Shown here: positions 1-12,341 of the stretch, one piece after another | How the letters are laid out: the number at the start of each line of letters is the position of its first letter | Position numbering within the stretch: position 1 is the stretch's first letter | Source: Linnemannia elongata | Taxonomy: Eukaryota > Mortierellomycota > Mortierellomycetes > Mortierellales > Mortierellaceae | Direction of reading: 5' to 3' | NCBI GenBank assembly: GCA_036320915.1 | Contig: JAXBDG010000008.1 | Span: 806,001-870,000 of the forward strand | DNA length: 64,000 nt | Program-made: the position numbers and the translations under genes | Notes under the pieces: generated by a model | What the model saw: the letters and a program-made list of their open reading frames with translations, nothing else | Told to the model about the DNA's origin: nothing | Databases searched by the model: none

Positions 1-1455
1 TCTTCCAGGTGTGAACCCCTATCCCCTCTCCCAACCTTCCTTCTACCCTACTCACCTAATTTTTGTAACACCATCAACGTTTGTCATGCGGTTTGCTATG
101 CTGTTTCATCTCATGCAGTGTGGTCAATCCGAAAGTCTGATCATTAATTTATATGAATCCTTTTCTCTGCGTGAATGACCTGTCCTCTACTAGAATTACT
201 ACCTCACAGAGACGTTCAAGGACAAGGCAACGGTCTTCCAGATTACATGGATTGGCACTCTAGCAATGACACTTCTGGACGCCCTTGGACCATTCACAGG
301 TGCGATCTGTGACTACTTCGGACACCGGACTTCAACCCTCATCGGTGCTTCTGTGATGACTTTAGCTTTGGTCCTGGCCGCCTTTTCGACTCAAGTCTGG
401 CAGCTCTATCTGACACAGGGACTACTCTATGGCGCTGGGACCAGTATGACTTACTTTTCGTCAATGACCTTGCCCTCACAATGGTTCACCAAGAACCGTG
501 GATTGGTGACAGGTATTGCTATCAGTGGGGGAGGAATCGGAGGACTCTGGATCTCACCGGTAGTCAGCAAGCTGTTGAACATCAAGGGGTTCAGCTTCAC
601 CATGCTGGTAATTGCCGCAGTTCACATGGTTCTTTTGATCCCTGCGGGGCTGCTGTATAGAGAACGTCGTGAGACGGGACGTAAGAAAGCACAAAGGATC
701 AAACGGTTCGGATGTTGTGAGGGCGAATCTGTGGGGGCGGAGAGCAAACGGGGCTTTGTGGATTTTTCTATCCTCAGGGACCTTCGATTCTGTCTTTTGG
801 TTATCTCATGCGCCTTTGTCATCAGTGGATACTTTTCTCCATTCTTCTTTATCACTTGTAAGTTCACTTTTCTTATCTTTCATATGTTTTTTTTTGCAGC
901 CTCAGAGGTATGTATGAACTCCCAATTCTTATTTTCATTACTCTTATAGCGTACGCGATCCAACACGGTGTTGAACAGTCGACGGCTACACTCATGGTTG
1001 GTCTTATGAACGGGTCCGCAGCCATCGGCAGAATATTCATGGGTTTCATCCTCGACCGCATCGGATCCATTAACGCCCTCTGCATCTCAACCTTCGCCAC
1101 CACACTTACTCTCTTCTTCCTCTGGATGTTCGCCAATACATCCACAACAATGATCACCTTCTCCATCGCATACGGACTCTGTGGCGGCGCGCACGTCTCT
1201 TCTGCCATCTCTGCATCCTCGACGATTGCAGGGGGACTAGATCGACTGGGATCGGTGACGGGAATCATGTATGCAGTGATGACGATTGGATCGACGGTTG
1301 GGTCACCGATCTCGGGGGCGATTTTGGACACGGTGGGCCATCATACAGACTATACAGGGGTGATTGTCTGGTCCGGAAGTGTGATGCTCATTGCGAGTTT
1401 GGTTCAGTTTTGGATGAAGTTTGTCACCAGTCGAGATCTCTTTGCCAAAGTGTAG
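1..1455 (+). CDS. MFS monocarboxylate-type transporter, copy 1 (5' partial)
   Basis: Predicted exons are <1..8, 194..857 and 950..1455; the N-terminal exon lies outside the window apart from its last 8 bases, which end in a Phe-Gln pair followed by a GT donor. The protein is a 12-helix major facilitator of the MCT/SLC16-like type, expected in a membrane moving small carboxylates with protons; the substrate is not readable from sequence. Visible motifs include DYFGHR in the helix 2-3 loop, the glycine-rich ISGGGIGG stretch, and a central basic loop (RRETGRKKAQRIKRFG). Exon 2 is 664 nt, exactly as in the copy at 12342-14906, and exon 3 differs from that copy by one codon, so these two are the closest paralogues. 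Family call is firm; substrate unknown. Confidence 0.88.
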
Positions 1456-1650
1456 GAAGCATTGTCAGTGTTGTCCTCTATGTTTTTGTTTGTTGTACAT
1501 TATGCTAGAAGCTATCATCACATTGCCAGACACTCAACCTTAGTCTGTTTCCTCGTTCATAGTTACGTTTCTTTATTAATCAACATGTTATCAAGTTTCT
1601 TGTTCCTCGTGCCCTTTGTTGATGCTCGTCTACTCGTCTATTCGTCTCGT

Positions 1651-1922
1651 TGTGCAGCGGCGCCCACGTATCTTCAGTGGCGACCTCCACGGCTTAACTT
1701 GCGGGATCAAGCGATATTGATCCGTGGCTGGTATGATTTATGTATCATGGGGATCGGAATGACCTAGGGATCACCCATCTCTGAAGCCATCTTGGCTCTA
1801 TTGGGCGTCATACGGATTATAAGGAGGATAGCGTGTGGTCGGGGAATGTGATGCACATTGAAAGGCTTATTCAGTTGTGTATCAAGCTCATTAACAATCG
1901 AAACTCTCTGGTTAAAGTGTAA
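1651..1922 (+). pseudogene. Decayed C-terminal fragment of a fourth MFS copy
   Basis: This stretch aligns by eye with the last ~288 nt of the transporter ending at 1455. Shared blocks are the GGCGGCGC-CACGT start, a region matching the GSPIS-AILD segment, a GTGTGGTC-GG-A-TGTGATG block, and a tail that still ends in AAAGTGTAA where the intact copy has AAAGTGTAG. It contains in-frame stops and small indels and has no upstream exons that I can see. It most likely derives from a tandem duplication that lost function. The left border is uncertain; similarity may begin a few tens of bases earlier. Confidence 0.75.
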
Positions 1923-2395
1923 ATAACACCAATGTGGATGTGTCTGCACACAAACAAGGATGGCATGTTCTCCTTTTGCTGTTGAATGCTTCCATGTGCA
2001 CTTTGCATTGCTGAATAAAGGATGAAAGTGGGATAGAAAAGGGAGGGGAGGAAGGGGTCGACACAAAAATGGCGGTGCTTTGTTTGGTTGACACCAAAAA
2101 CTGAGTTCAGTCCATACCACCTCCTCGCCTCCCTGTGCTCGTCTGTTGTGCAGGCGTTATCCATTGGACAAACCTTGGTTATTTCTGCCTTTGATGTGTT
2201 GTTGTTTTGTCTCTTCGCCTTGATCTTTTTTTTACCCCCCCCTCTGCGCCCTGCGCATCGCACTTTCTTCTCAATAGAGTTTGATCGGTACTCCGCCTGT
2301 CATTTCTGATCTTTTTCTACTCTTCAACCTTCGCCCTCCTTCCCTTTCTTCCTCATCCTCATTCCCATCTTTCTCTCTTCTCTTCTCAACTCTCC

Positions 2396-2500
2396 CACTC
2401 CTCACTTTCTCCCACTCTTCACTCTTCCCCACTCTTCACTCTCCCCCTACTCTTCACTCTCCCCTCACTCTTCACTTTCCCCCGCTCTTCACTCTTCCCA
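2396..2500 (+). repeat. Pyrimidine minisatellite in kelch gene leader
   Basis: Imperfect tandem copies of a 15-17 nt unit resembling CACTCTTCACTCTCCCC fill this stretch, inside a wider C/T-only tract from about 2300 to 2515. It sits directly upstream of the chosen start codon at 2536, so it is probably promoter or 5' leader. The frame stays open through it, which is why an ATG at 2281 also looks possible; the repeat makes that longer start unlikely. Confidence 0.7.
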
Positions 2501-2535
2501 ACCCTCGATCTACTCCTTCCGCAAGTGCCCCCAGA

Positions 2536-4978
2536 ATGCGGCTCCACTCTCTCTTCACAACCAGCAACAACAGCAGTTGCCAACCCCTCCCTCCACAGCA
2601 TACATCAACCCGACGCTTCAACAACCTTCGCCTCTCTGCCACTGCAGTCCTTGCAGGTCTCCTGCCCTCTATTATCTCGGCTCAAATACCTCCTCCCCCC
2701 CAATCCTCCAGTATGGGTTTTGCGACCGTTAACGAGAGCACGTTCTATGTCCATGGAGGTTTCACCTATCGTGCTCAGTCTCAGGGTACTGGGTCGCCAG
2801 ACGTTATCACCAACCAAATGTTCGCCCTGAATCTGACTGTCCCCTGGAACAGCGCCAGACCTGCGTGGTCCAACTTCAACTCTACCAACTCGCCTACTAT
2901 TGCCTGGCATTCCTTGTCGACTACCAAGGATCAGCAGCAACTCTTCCTGTGGGACTCGCCTAGCGGAGGCGTTTTTTCGGCCTTCAATATCCAAACCGCC
3001 ACATGGACCCAAAATTATACTGCCTTGAATGGCCGCAAGACGAACGGACTTCGGAGTGCAGTGAACCAAGTTACTGGAATGATCATTGTCCCTAGTGCAC
3101 TTTATGAGGGGGCGCAAATGTTTGAGACACTTCCTCCGATCACCACCACAACACCATCTTACTCGAGTTTGACTATGCCGACCGAGATTGTCGGTCTTAC
3201 CCATTACACCTTTGTCTGGTCGTCTCTACGCTCTGCGATGCTACTCTACGGTGGACATTCTAATACTATTCAGCCTAACCCTGTTCTTCGTCAGTTCGAT
3301 AATGGTCAATGGACAAATGTGGTAAATAGCCATTTTTTTTTGTTCTGGCGCTGTTGCTGTTTTCATCCAATTACATGATTTTCTGTGGATACACGAAAAA
3401 GTTGATACTCATTGTTATTTCCTCCGTGGGTGTATCTCTTTCATTACTTCTTTTTCTTCACAGACAACTTCAGGCCCTTCGCCGGGGGATGTGAGCAGCC
3501 ACTGTATGATACCAGGTACGTCGGAAAGAGGGAAGAGAGAGAGAGAGGGAGCAGTAGCACACAACCGAAGAGCAAAACAAAAAATCAGATGGCGCAACAT
3601 TGGACGAAATCATACTCCTTCTTGGCCATACTTTCCCTAACTCCTCTTACCATATTTTTTTTCTTTTACAAAAACGAATACGTACATGCACAGCATACAA
3701 CGGAGCCAGAATGGTAGTCTTTGGAGGATGTGATGTCGGAGTGCACTCATATTCCAACATCTTCATCTTGGACGTCCAGACGATGTCCTGGACTCAAGGA
3801 ACATCTGCGCCCGAAACGGAAGCGCGCTGCAACATGGCATGCACTGTCAGGGGCGACTACTTTATCGTCTGGGGAGGTAAGAGCTCTCTCCTTCTCTGTC
3901 TCTTTTCTTATTTCTCTCTTTCGTTTGATTGCGTGTTTTTGTTGATGAGAGTTTTCTTTTTTGTGTGCCGTATATGTGCAAAATAGGCAACAGTAACTAT
4001 ACTGTAGTGGATAACAGAGCACCATTGATCTACAACATCAGGGAAGACAAGTGGGTCAACCAATTCTCGCCAATATTACCAACTGACGGGCCGCCAACAC
4101 CAAGACAACCGACAACACCTGGTTCAAATCCGGGACCCACAAACCCAACACCCAACACCTCTCCTTCGTCAAGCTCCAATACAGCGGCGATAGGCGGAGG
4201 AGTGGCGGGCGGTGTGTTCATCTTGGGTCTCTTGATGTTCCTCTTTTACCGAAGGCGCAGGCAGGGCAACTCCAAGAGTGGATATGTATCGGATTCTTCC
4301 GAGACGCCATTAGACGGTTCTGCTCATCGTGCTCCTCCTCCTACTACCCGAGAAGACATTGAGTCTCCACCTTATCTACCCAATCAACCTTGGTCCGTTT
4401 CATCTCCACCTCCACTGCAACCACGTCCTGTTAGCAACCAACACGAGTACATTGGCATGGAACCCATCGTCCAGGCTGAACCTCTTGCATCTCCGACCAA
4501 CCACTCCAACCAAAGGGATTCCTCCCTATTCCGTAGCCCACAGATGCAGAACATCTACGCCGATATTGACAGTATTGACGGCAAGGAACCGTTTGCCTAC
4601 GACGAAGATATCTACAAGGACAACAACCATCGCAATTCCGCGCTCTTTGGACCTCGGAACCCTCAAGTGTGCACGCCGACAGCAACAAAGAAATCTCACG
4701 ACCCTCAATACCAATCTATGAGCCCGACTGCAATCGGCCAGGAGTTTATGGCATCCCCGCAGCGGTCTAATGATCCTCAGGGCGACGGAACGAGTATCCC
4801 AGTCGTTGGCAGTGGTGCTGGTGGGGGAGATGATAGCGGTATGGAAGGACTGGATTTGAGGCAACAGATTGCGTACATCCAGGCACAGAACCAAGATATT
4901 GAGCGTATGAGGATGGAGCAACAGGAGATGTTGCGTAAACTACAGGACCGACTCGATTCGCAAGGAAAGAGCACCTAA
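2536..4978 (+). CDS. Kelch-repeat single-pass membrane protein
   Basis: Exons 2536..3321, 3464..3515, 3694..3876 and 3987..4978 join in phase to about 670 residues. Order of parts: a basic N-terminus and a hydrophobic segment ending near AQIPPPP (~residues 33-50, a signal peptide or anchor), a galactose-oxidase/kelch propeller with recurrent YGG/FGG/WGG blade motifs, a Pro/Thr/Ser linker, a glycine-rich transmembrane helix (~407-428) followed by RRRRQ, a Ser/Pro-rich cytoplasmic tail, and a short C-terminal coiled coil rich in Gln and Met. The topology suggests a cell-surface protein with an extracellular propeller. The partner is unknown. It runs towards the MFS gene at 5226-7223, with 247 nt between stops. 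The start at 2536 was chosen because it gives the hydrophobic leader without translating the leader minisatellite. Confidence 0.8.
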
Positions 4979-4995
4979 TGCCAAACTATGTAAAT

Positions 4996-4999
<4 letters not shown>

Positions 5000-5045
<46 letters not shown>
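5000..5045. repeat. 46-nt poly(A) tract
   Basis: An uninterrupted run of 46 adenines starts 21 nt after the stop codon of the kelch gene, preceded by TAAATAATT. The kelch gene has three introns, so this is not the tail of a processed copy of it. It may be an expanded homopolymer or the scar of a retroposition event. Confidence 0.9.
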
Positions 5046-5048
<3 letters not shown>

Positions 5049-5225
5049 ATCATCTCATAGGCCGCAACTACTGTTCATATACTACATGTCTTCTTCTGTC
5101 TTTCTTTTTATTATGCAGCTCGGTGGGGCTGTATTAATTAGAGGTATTAGGTGTGCTATGCTGATCTATATGCTATGCCGTTTCTCTTATCCTTGTTTTT
5201 ACATTTGGGGGTTCTCGACCCCTTT

Positions 5226-7223
5226 CTACACCTTTCCCCATGGCTTGGGGTTCATCATGAACTTAAGGATGACGGTCAAGACGACGCCGACAGCCATGAC
5301 AAGACCAGCAAAGAGCTGCAGTGGACGGTAGTTCACCCCTTGACTGATATCCAATAATGCGCCCCCGACAGGTGAGCCGATCAAAGTTCCGACTGCAATG
5401 CCTCCATACACGATTCCTGTCACACTCGCCAGCCTACTGATACCTATTAGCAATAAAAAGAACCCCAAAAAAAATGTCGAGTGAGCAGCCTGGTAGACAA
5501 AGACAAAAAACGACTAGAACATCACAAACGCATCGAGTCAGATTTCGTACCACAGAGATGAGCGGCGACGGTGGGAACGATGGCGACAAAGGAGCCAGAG
5601 AAGAAGCCGTAAAGGATACAGAAGATAGTCATCATGACGACGGAGGTGCCGGCAAACATCCATACGACCAGAATACTCAGGCAGGCGCAAAAGCACGAGA
5701 TGAGTAGCGTGTTGATGTCGCCGATGTGGTCGCTAGCCAGACCCATCGACACTCGTCCCACTGCACTCGATCCGTTCAGAATACCGATCAGCAGTGAGGC
5801 TGTCGACACTGACACTCCATTCTTTTGTGCATAGGCTAGAACAAAAAAAAAAAAAAAAAAAAAAAAAAGATATCCATTAGGAAAACAAGCACTAGGGCCA
5901 CACAAAGAATACCCATCAAGACAGAAAAAGAGAGAGAGCATGAGACAGTACTGATACTTACTTGGGAAGAAGTAGTAAGGATTAAAGTACCCATTGGCAA
6001 CAAAGAAAGAAAGGAGAACAAGGAGCAAAAACCGAACTTCCTTCAGCACTGAGAAATCCATAACCTGTCGCTTCGGTTTCGGGATACTCGCCACTGCATC
6101 CTTCAACTCCTGAAGCTCCTTCTCGCTGGTCGCAGCCGATTCCCGAGCCGATTGTTCCTGCTTCAGTCGTTTCGCGCGATCCTTTCCAGACTCGACACGA
6201 GCCTTGAAGAGTGCTGACGCAGGTATGAGGACGACGAGGTGGACGATCGCCATGGTCCGGACTGTCCAGCGATATCCGATCGTTGTGAATAACGCGGTAG
6301 TAACGGGCGAGATGATGAGTCCTCCGAAGCCTCCTCCTGCAACAGCGATTCCGGTTGCGAATCCACGACGCCTACATATTTGGTAAACAAACAGCACGCT
6401 CGTTAGCGAAAGAAAAAAGGGGGAGTGGAAGGAAAGCGAACAATGCATCCTCATGCGGATTCTGCCCATCGCCAACAAAAAATCAAAAAACAAACAACCG
6501 AATCGCGCAAATTTACTTTTTGAACCACTGTGAGGGCAAACTCAAGGACGGGAAGAAAGCCAAGCTGGCTCCCAATCCATAAAGAATACCCTGAAAGATG
6601 TACAGTTGCCAGACCTTTGTCGAGAAGGAAGTGGCGATCAAGGATGCGCCCATGACGAGGGCACCGACAAAGGCACTGATCCGGTATCCAAAGTGGTCAG
6701 CAAATTGTCCTGTGATGGGACCTGTCAAGTCCATGCCGACCACGTTCAGTGTCCCGACCCATGCAAGTTGGAATGTTGACGAGGTGTTGTAGTCGTGGGT
6801 GATGTATTGATCCTAGAGTAAGGGCGTGTAAATGTTAGCCGTGAGAGAAATGAAAAAAAGGGGGGAGACTAGACTATTCACCATTTTCCCCATAAATCAA
6901 CAACTTACCTGGTAAACACCGTATCCGTTGACTGTACCGATGACGATGGCCTGGACAAAGAAGGCGGCCGCAACAACGACCCACCCATAAGGTTGCTCAT
7001 TATCAACATCGTTATGTCCATCAAACGGTGCCTCGATATCCAGTTGTGGTTTGCTCAGACCTTGTTCGTCCAGAACTGTTCTATCGTCCGCCATTTGCTC
7101 CATGAACTCTGGTGCAATAACTTGGGCTGGAATGACAAGAGTAGAAGGTGGGGGTACCAAAATATCTGGATCTGCTAACTTTTCACCCGTAACTGGATCA
7201 TGATCTGACACTTGAGGGTGCAT
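5226..7223 (-). CDS. MFS monocarboxylate-type transporter, copy 2
   Basis: Minus-strand exons 6909..7223, 6517..6812, 5962..6371, 5551..5835 and 5226..5443 keep phase and give about 507 residues. Exon 1 is 315 nt and ends in GYGVYQ, the same length and border as in the copy at 12342-14906. Membrane helices, the DHFGYR loop, the AGGGFGG motif and a basic central loop (KDRAKRLKQEQ) match the other copies. Two extra introns interrupt what is a single exon elsewhere, one after SQWFKK and one before SRLASVTG, and the sequence is clearly more diverged. The start at 7223 is preferred over an in-frame ATG at 7463 because it equals the paralogue's N-terminal length. Intron 5836-5961 carries a 26-nt A tract. 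Confidence 0.87.
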
Positions 7224-7390
7224 GTTTGGTTTTAGTCTGTGGTTGGGAAGGAGGAGGGCGTTGGTCTCGGATGATTTGAGTGAGTGACCCAACGACAGGG
7301 TATATGTACAGAGGGAAAGGTAAGGAAGGTCGGCACAAGCAGAGAAGAAAGGAGGAGAGGGTGGGAGGGGAGAAGCAAACGAAGAAAAGT

Positions 7391-7400
7391 TATATAAATA
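7391..7400 (-). promoter_or_regulatory. TATA-like element of MFS copy 2
   Basis: TATATAAATA on the plus strand reads TATTTATATA on the coding strand, about 170 nt before the start codon at 7223. MFS copy 3 has the related GTATTTATAC about 235 nt before its start. The rest of the upstream stretch (7224-7880) shows only A/G-rich sequence. Confidence 0.45.
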
Positions 7401-7879
7401 CACGGAAAATTGAATGAGACGATTATCCCCATTGGTCAGTCGATACTCCCCCTTTCGATACAAGCTTAAAAGTATGCCTTTCGTCGGAGAAAAGGAACGG
7501 TGACTCTTCTTTCACTTTTGCTTTATTTCTTGCTCCATAGCTACAATAAGGTCGTTCGATGGCTCATAGAGCACAAACACATATACGCCATTTTCTTAAG
7601 GAGTGAGAAAAATAAAACTCGACCGCTGACAAAACAAAAATGCCCATGTAAGTTTTTCGTGGTTTTTGACTCAGCTAAGGTACAACTCTCATGATTGTCA
7701 AAAATAGGGCCAGACACGAGGGTGATTGGTCGCGAGAAGAAAAGGTTCTGCCCTTTGGCCGCATCTTATCCCTCCGACATGAACAAAATGCACGAAGGCC
7801 CAAACAAAATCCCAAATCGCTAAAAACGAACCTTGTGGCGTTGCTGCGCTGTTGAAAATAGAAAAGCGTGAGAAGAAGG

Positions 7880-9373
7880 CAATGAACGCCCCTCAATTGT
7901 ACGGTCGCAACTCCACCGATGCCTAGATGTACTTTGGACTCCCTATCTTCTTCAACCGCGACCAGGAAGAGGGGTTCTGGAACAAGATACTGAAGAAGAT
8001 ATGGTTGGCCATTGTCAGGCACTCTTCTCGCACTCTCTCCGTCCTTTGTCGAGCCATACTCCTCAACTCCATTATTCTCTCCAGAATATGGCACCCATCC
8101 TGGGTTGTCAAATATCCACTCGATTTTTTGCAGGTGAAGACCACCGCCTCCAACTTCGTATGGTCCTTCGAATCAAGGACATCAGGGGGGGTGATAACCA
8201 CTCCAAGAGACAAGGGAGACCTGGGAGTCATAGATCCAGGTACTCGATGTCAATCATTTCAACTCAAGCAAATCCGCAACATTCTCGCCACTAACATCTC
8301 GTGGGGCAAGGATATCATTCTCAACATCATCCTATGGATAACCAAAACCTCTCACCGCCTCGCCCTTCTCCTAACACCCCTGAATAGACAATGCAGGTCC
8401 CAGCTGGCAGGATTCTCCGCTGTGCAAAGATTGGCAACCTTAACATCCTCCATTCCTTCCTTCAAAGAACTGGCCCTTGCTGACTCCCTGCCCGACTCTG
8501 CAACACTTGGCTCCTCACCGATCGAATGGTGGTGTGAAACAACGGACACCACCACCAAAAGCCCTCAGACTCCGCGTGGAAGATCTTTTCCAGTTTTCTG
8601 CAGACGACAATAGGTTCCTCCAACTGGCCAGACAACCGCACCTAACCCTCAAGTCCTGCCTTGCCCAAGCGAAATTATGGCTCCAAGCTTACAAGGATCG
8701 TCATATGGTGCATCATAGTTTGCAAAAAGCACTCTCAACCCCACCCAAGATCACACAGGGCAGCAAACTGGCTCAACCCATTCTCTCCCCTGCCTCGATA
8801 CCAAACAACAGCAACCCCATTACTCTGGAATCGGCCACTACCAAACAATTGCGGGCTTTTCTGAGGCAGGACTCACTACAAGACATCAATTCAACAGCCC
8901 AAACTGAAGCGCGATCCTCGAAATAATGGCGCCGGTTCTGGGGCGCCGAGGTACCACACGGAGCCCAGGGCCATGTGGTGGAGGTTCAAAAGGAACTGAC
9001 TCCTTGCGGGGCTCTGCGTCGCAAGATTTGGAAGTAGGACCTTCACTGCAACATGGCTGGATGTCGAGAGCGACGCGAGGACAAGGTTCACCACATCTTC
9101 CAATGCGCCCCCAAGCACAACAATCTAACACATCTCCAAGCACCATGGTCTGGCGATGACTTCGAGAGCGTCTTGTGCTTCCAAAAAACCTCACTGTCCC
9201 ACAACTACTGGCTTGTTGCCTTATTGGAATATCAATAGCCAATACCGTTCTCTTTCTACACCAACACGCTCAAATCGAGCAGTCATATTATCCATCATAC
9301 CATATGGAATTACCAAAACCATAGCGCATTAAGCGTCCATTGTTTCCAAAAAAAAAAAAAAAAAAAAAAAAAA
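7880..9373 (+). mobile_element. 5'-truncated non-LTR (LINE) retrotransposon with A-tail
   Basis: The translated remnant covers only the C-terminal part of a LINE ORF2. It starts near the end of reverse transcriptase with FGLPIFF, continues through a thumb/linker region with RAILLNSIILSRIWH and GDLGVIDP, and in another frame shows FWGAEVPHGAQGH followed by a CCHC knuckle (MAGC then H and FQC, ~9050-9110). The frame shifts near 8480-8610 and there are stops (for example TAG at 7924), so it cannot encode an active protein. It ends in a 26-nt poly(A) at 9348-9373, fixing the plus orientation and 3' end. The 5' junction is not clear; similarity fades above about 7880 and I did not find a target-site duplication. 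Confidence 0.85.
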
Positions 9374-10680
9374 GATAATTCGCGGAACGTTATCGCACCT
9401 TCAAGGTCGACATGTCAGGGTCCTTGACTCTAGGATTCTTCGGCTAATTCTTTCGAGCAAACAAAAAAAGAACAAAACTAAGCACGCGGAGTGTCATGTC
9501 TCTGTCTCTTTTCTCTCTCCCACTCTCTCTCTCTCTCTCGTGCTCTCCTTAGTCCTCGGTCCTCGACCTGAGAACTGAATTCAACTCCTGGTCCTCATCG
9601 TGGCTGTGTGTGGCGAAGGAGGTGATCACTTGAGCACAGACTTATTTGGTGGCGAGGGTAATTGATGACGATTAACCATGGCAAGTCTAACAGTCTTTGA
9701 TTTTTAATGGGACCTAGACTCTGTGTGTTGGTCTCACAGTCACTCTAAAATTGAAAGTCGAGCATGAGGGAAATAAAAGGTTCAGTAATACAAACAAGGC
9801 AGGGGGGACACGGGGCGCGTGCGTGAGGGATTAAATGAGAATAGCAAAGCGGGTCAGAAGTCGTCTGTTAATCAATTGGCGGGTAAAGTGTGCGTGTATG
9901 TGTGGGTGAATGGAAAAGGTTCTGTTGGAGGAGGATGGGTGATGCAGGGATTTTCGTTGGGAGGAAAGGAAGTGATGGAAAAGAGTGAACGGAATAAAGG
10001 GTCATGGTGAAAAGATGGTGAGGGATGGTCGACAGCACCTTACTCTACCCCTCACATGCAACAACAGTAAAATCAATGATAAAGGATTGTTCTAAGCTGC
10101 ATGTCAGGTGGACTGAATAACAGACAGGACGACCAGGAGGATCGGTGCCTGAGAGAGGAGAGAAGAGAGAAGAGAAGAGAAGTAATGATGAAGGGGGGGA
10201 TTAAGTTCATCCGCCCTTCTTCAGCCCAACCTTGTCCTTCTACCCATGAACAACAAAAACCAGTGGTCACATAAACCTAGAATGGTTCCATTGTCACCCG
10301 CAAGCGGAAGTAGAGGTCGACTCTAGGCACACATCCCTCTACACTCTGTGCTAGTGAGACAGACAAGTCGCAAAACAAGACGGATCCTTCTTTTTAAGAT
10401 GGCGATGATGCGGGTAGCGAGTCTTGCAGTGCTCGGATAGGCTGAAATATTGTTTGCAAGAGCAAAGAAAAAAAATAGTCCGCGAGACCCGCAACATCCA
10501 CTGTCGACTTTGTCTGGAAGAGTCGCAAATGCTTATAAAGTAGAAGAAGGAGCAAACCAGTCGAACGCCAATTCCTCTTCTTCACTCTTCTATCTATCAC
10601 CTTCACTTGTCCCTGCATACACCTGCACCGCTCTCTCTTTCTCTCTCTCTCTTTATTTTATACTTCGACCTTTAACAACA
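9374..10680 (+). other. Gene-free stretch upstream of stomatin gene
   Basis: No frame here resembles a protein. It contains a CT tract (~9506-9552) and purine-rich low-complexity sequence (~10140-10200). The last ~150 nt act as promoter and leader of the next gene: TATAAA at 10534-10539 and a CT-rich run at about 10625-10660. Confidence 0.6.
10534..10539 (+). promoter_or_regulatory. TATA box of stomatin gene
   Basis: TATAAA lies 142 nt before the start codon at 10681, followed by a pyrimidine-rich leader. Spacing and composition fit a core promoter. Confidence 0.5.
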
Positions 10681-11950
10681 ATGTCTGCTCGCGCTAACGT
10701 CGACGATATCAACATGAACACCCTCAGTCCCACTGTCACCAACCAGCCCCGTCGCCAACATGGAATGCAAAGGTCATTCGCCGCAGGTAACATTCGAATG
10801 CACAATGCAAAGACAATGACAGGAACCACCACCATCTTCTTCTCTCACTGTGTTCGCCACCCCCTTTCTTGAGAACTCCCTTGTTCACCTTACATAGATT
10901 TAATGTTTCCTTCATTCCACACACTCTAACCCTCTGCTTCTCATGTCAAATATCCCACAATACAATAGAGTTCTCCCCTGACGATGAGAACCACGGCATT
11001 TACGGCAGTCTCATGAACGCCGCTGGAAACCTCGTCGGCGCCTTCGGAACCGTCCCCTGCTGCGTCTGCTGCCCCAACCCTTACAAGTCCATCGCCCAAG
11101 GCTCTGTCGGTCTCATTACTCGCTTTGGCAAATTCTACAAGATTGTCGACCCCGGTCTGACAAAGATTAACCCTGTCACTGAGAAGTTGGTAAAGGTCGA
11201 TATCAAGATCCAGATTGCTGACATCCCTCATCAAGTCATCATGACCAAGGATAATGTCAATGTCCAGATTGATTCTGTGCTTTACTGGCATATTGTGAAC
11301 CCTTCGCAGGCCTACTTTGGAGTCAGCAACGTTCAAGCTGCTTTGATTGAGAGGTAAGATATTAAATGGCAAGAAAGGGCGGGGTGAGGGGGCTCATTTT
11401 ACACTCTCCATATATTCGCAAGCAGGAGGGGGAACAATGTCCGGGCACCAATACAACCAATTTACCCTTCTCTTATTAACCGTCTCTTGTAACACCCCCT
11501 CACAATAGAACGCAAACAACCCTCCGCCACATTTTGGGTATGCGCGTCCTCCAAGAATTGATTGAGAACCGCGAAGCCATCGGCGAGGAAATCCAGGAAG
11601 TCATTGACGGTCCCGCAGGTGACTGGGGTGTCAAGGTCGAGTCAGTCCTGATCAAGGACATCACCTTTTCCAAGGAACTCCAGGAATCGCTCTCGTCTGC
11701 CGCTCAGGCCAAGCGTATGGCCGAGTCTAAGGTCATTGCTGCCCAGGCCGAGGTCGACAGTGCCAAGTTGATGAGAGCTGCTGCCGATATCTTGAACACC
11801 CCTGCGGCCATGCAGATCCGTTACCTGGAGACTATGTCGGGCATGGCCAAGGGATCCAACACCCGCGTCATCTTTATGCCTACCAACCAGGGTAACCACG
11901 AGATGACTCCCCTCCAGGCCAACCAGTGGGAGCAGTTGGCTGGCAAGTAA
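10681..11950 (+). CDS. Stomatin-family (SPFH/band 7) membrane scaffold protein
   Basis: Exons 10681..10786, 10969..11353 and 11509..11950 give 310 residues. A short variable N-terminus is followed by a Cys-rich segment (VPCCVCCPNPYK), the typical site for palmitoylation and monotopic attachment in stomatins without a long hydrophobic hairpin. The SPFH domain follows (GLITRFGKFYKIVDPGL, DNVNVQIDSVLYW, ALIERTQTTLRHILG), then the oligomerising helix (AQAKRMAESKVIAAQAE) and a C-terminal LETMSGMAKGSNTRVIFMP block. Stomatins order sterol-rich microdomains and modulate channels and transporters; the location here could be plasma membrane or mitochondria. Codons are strongly biased to C in third position, as in GAPDH and the proton pump, suggesting strong expression. 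The neighbouring MFS gene is convergent. Confidence 0.92.
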
Positions 11951-12341
11951 TGTAACGACCCAGGAAAACAGAAGGATACCAAGAGGGCGAGATCCTTGCC
12001 CCTTTTCTCTTTGTACATATGACTATCTCTACACAATTCACACTCACTCTATCTAATAGCGCGTCAAATAATATTAAAAAATAAATTACAACTGCAAACA
12101 CTCTCCTGAAGGTACAAGGACAAGATACCCCTTTGAAGGTCCCTGACAAGGAACACCAAAAGTGTCAAAATGTCACACAGATCCTGCCCATGACAATTAC
12201 ACCGTTAAACTGGATGAGGGCCAATGGATGCTTACGTGCAAAAAGGTATTTTATTAGGTGAGTGTAAGTGAGAGTAGTGTACAATGCAAAAAAAAACTAG
12301 ATAAAATGAGGGAGAGACACAAACAAACAAGCTCTTCTTGT
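11951..12341. other. Convergent 3' spacer
   Basis: This holds the two 3' regions of stomatin (+) and MFS copy 3 (-). An AAATAAATT motif near 12079 may serve as the stomatin polyadenylation signal. Nothing else is recognisable. Confidence 0.5.

Noticed and set aside
2281..2535. 85-codon N-terminal extension of the kelch protein
   Set aside because: The extension translates the C/T minisatellite into Ser/Pro/Leu repeats; the ATG at 2536 gives a plausible hydrophobic leader.
4122..4136. GGTTCAAATCC resembling a tRNA B box
   Set aside because: It lies in frame in the Pro/Gly linker of the kelch protein; no matching A box, acceptor stem or anticodon arm is present around it.
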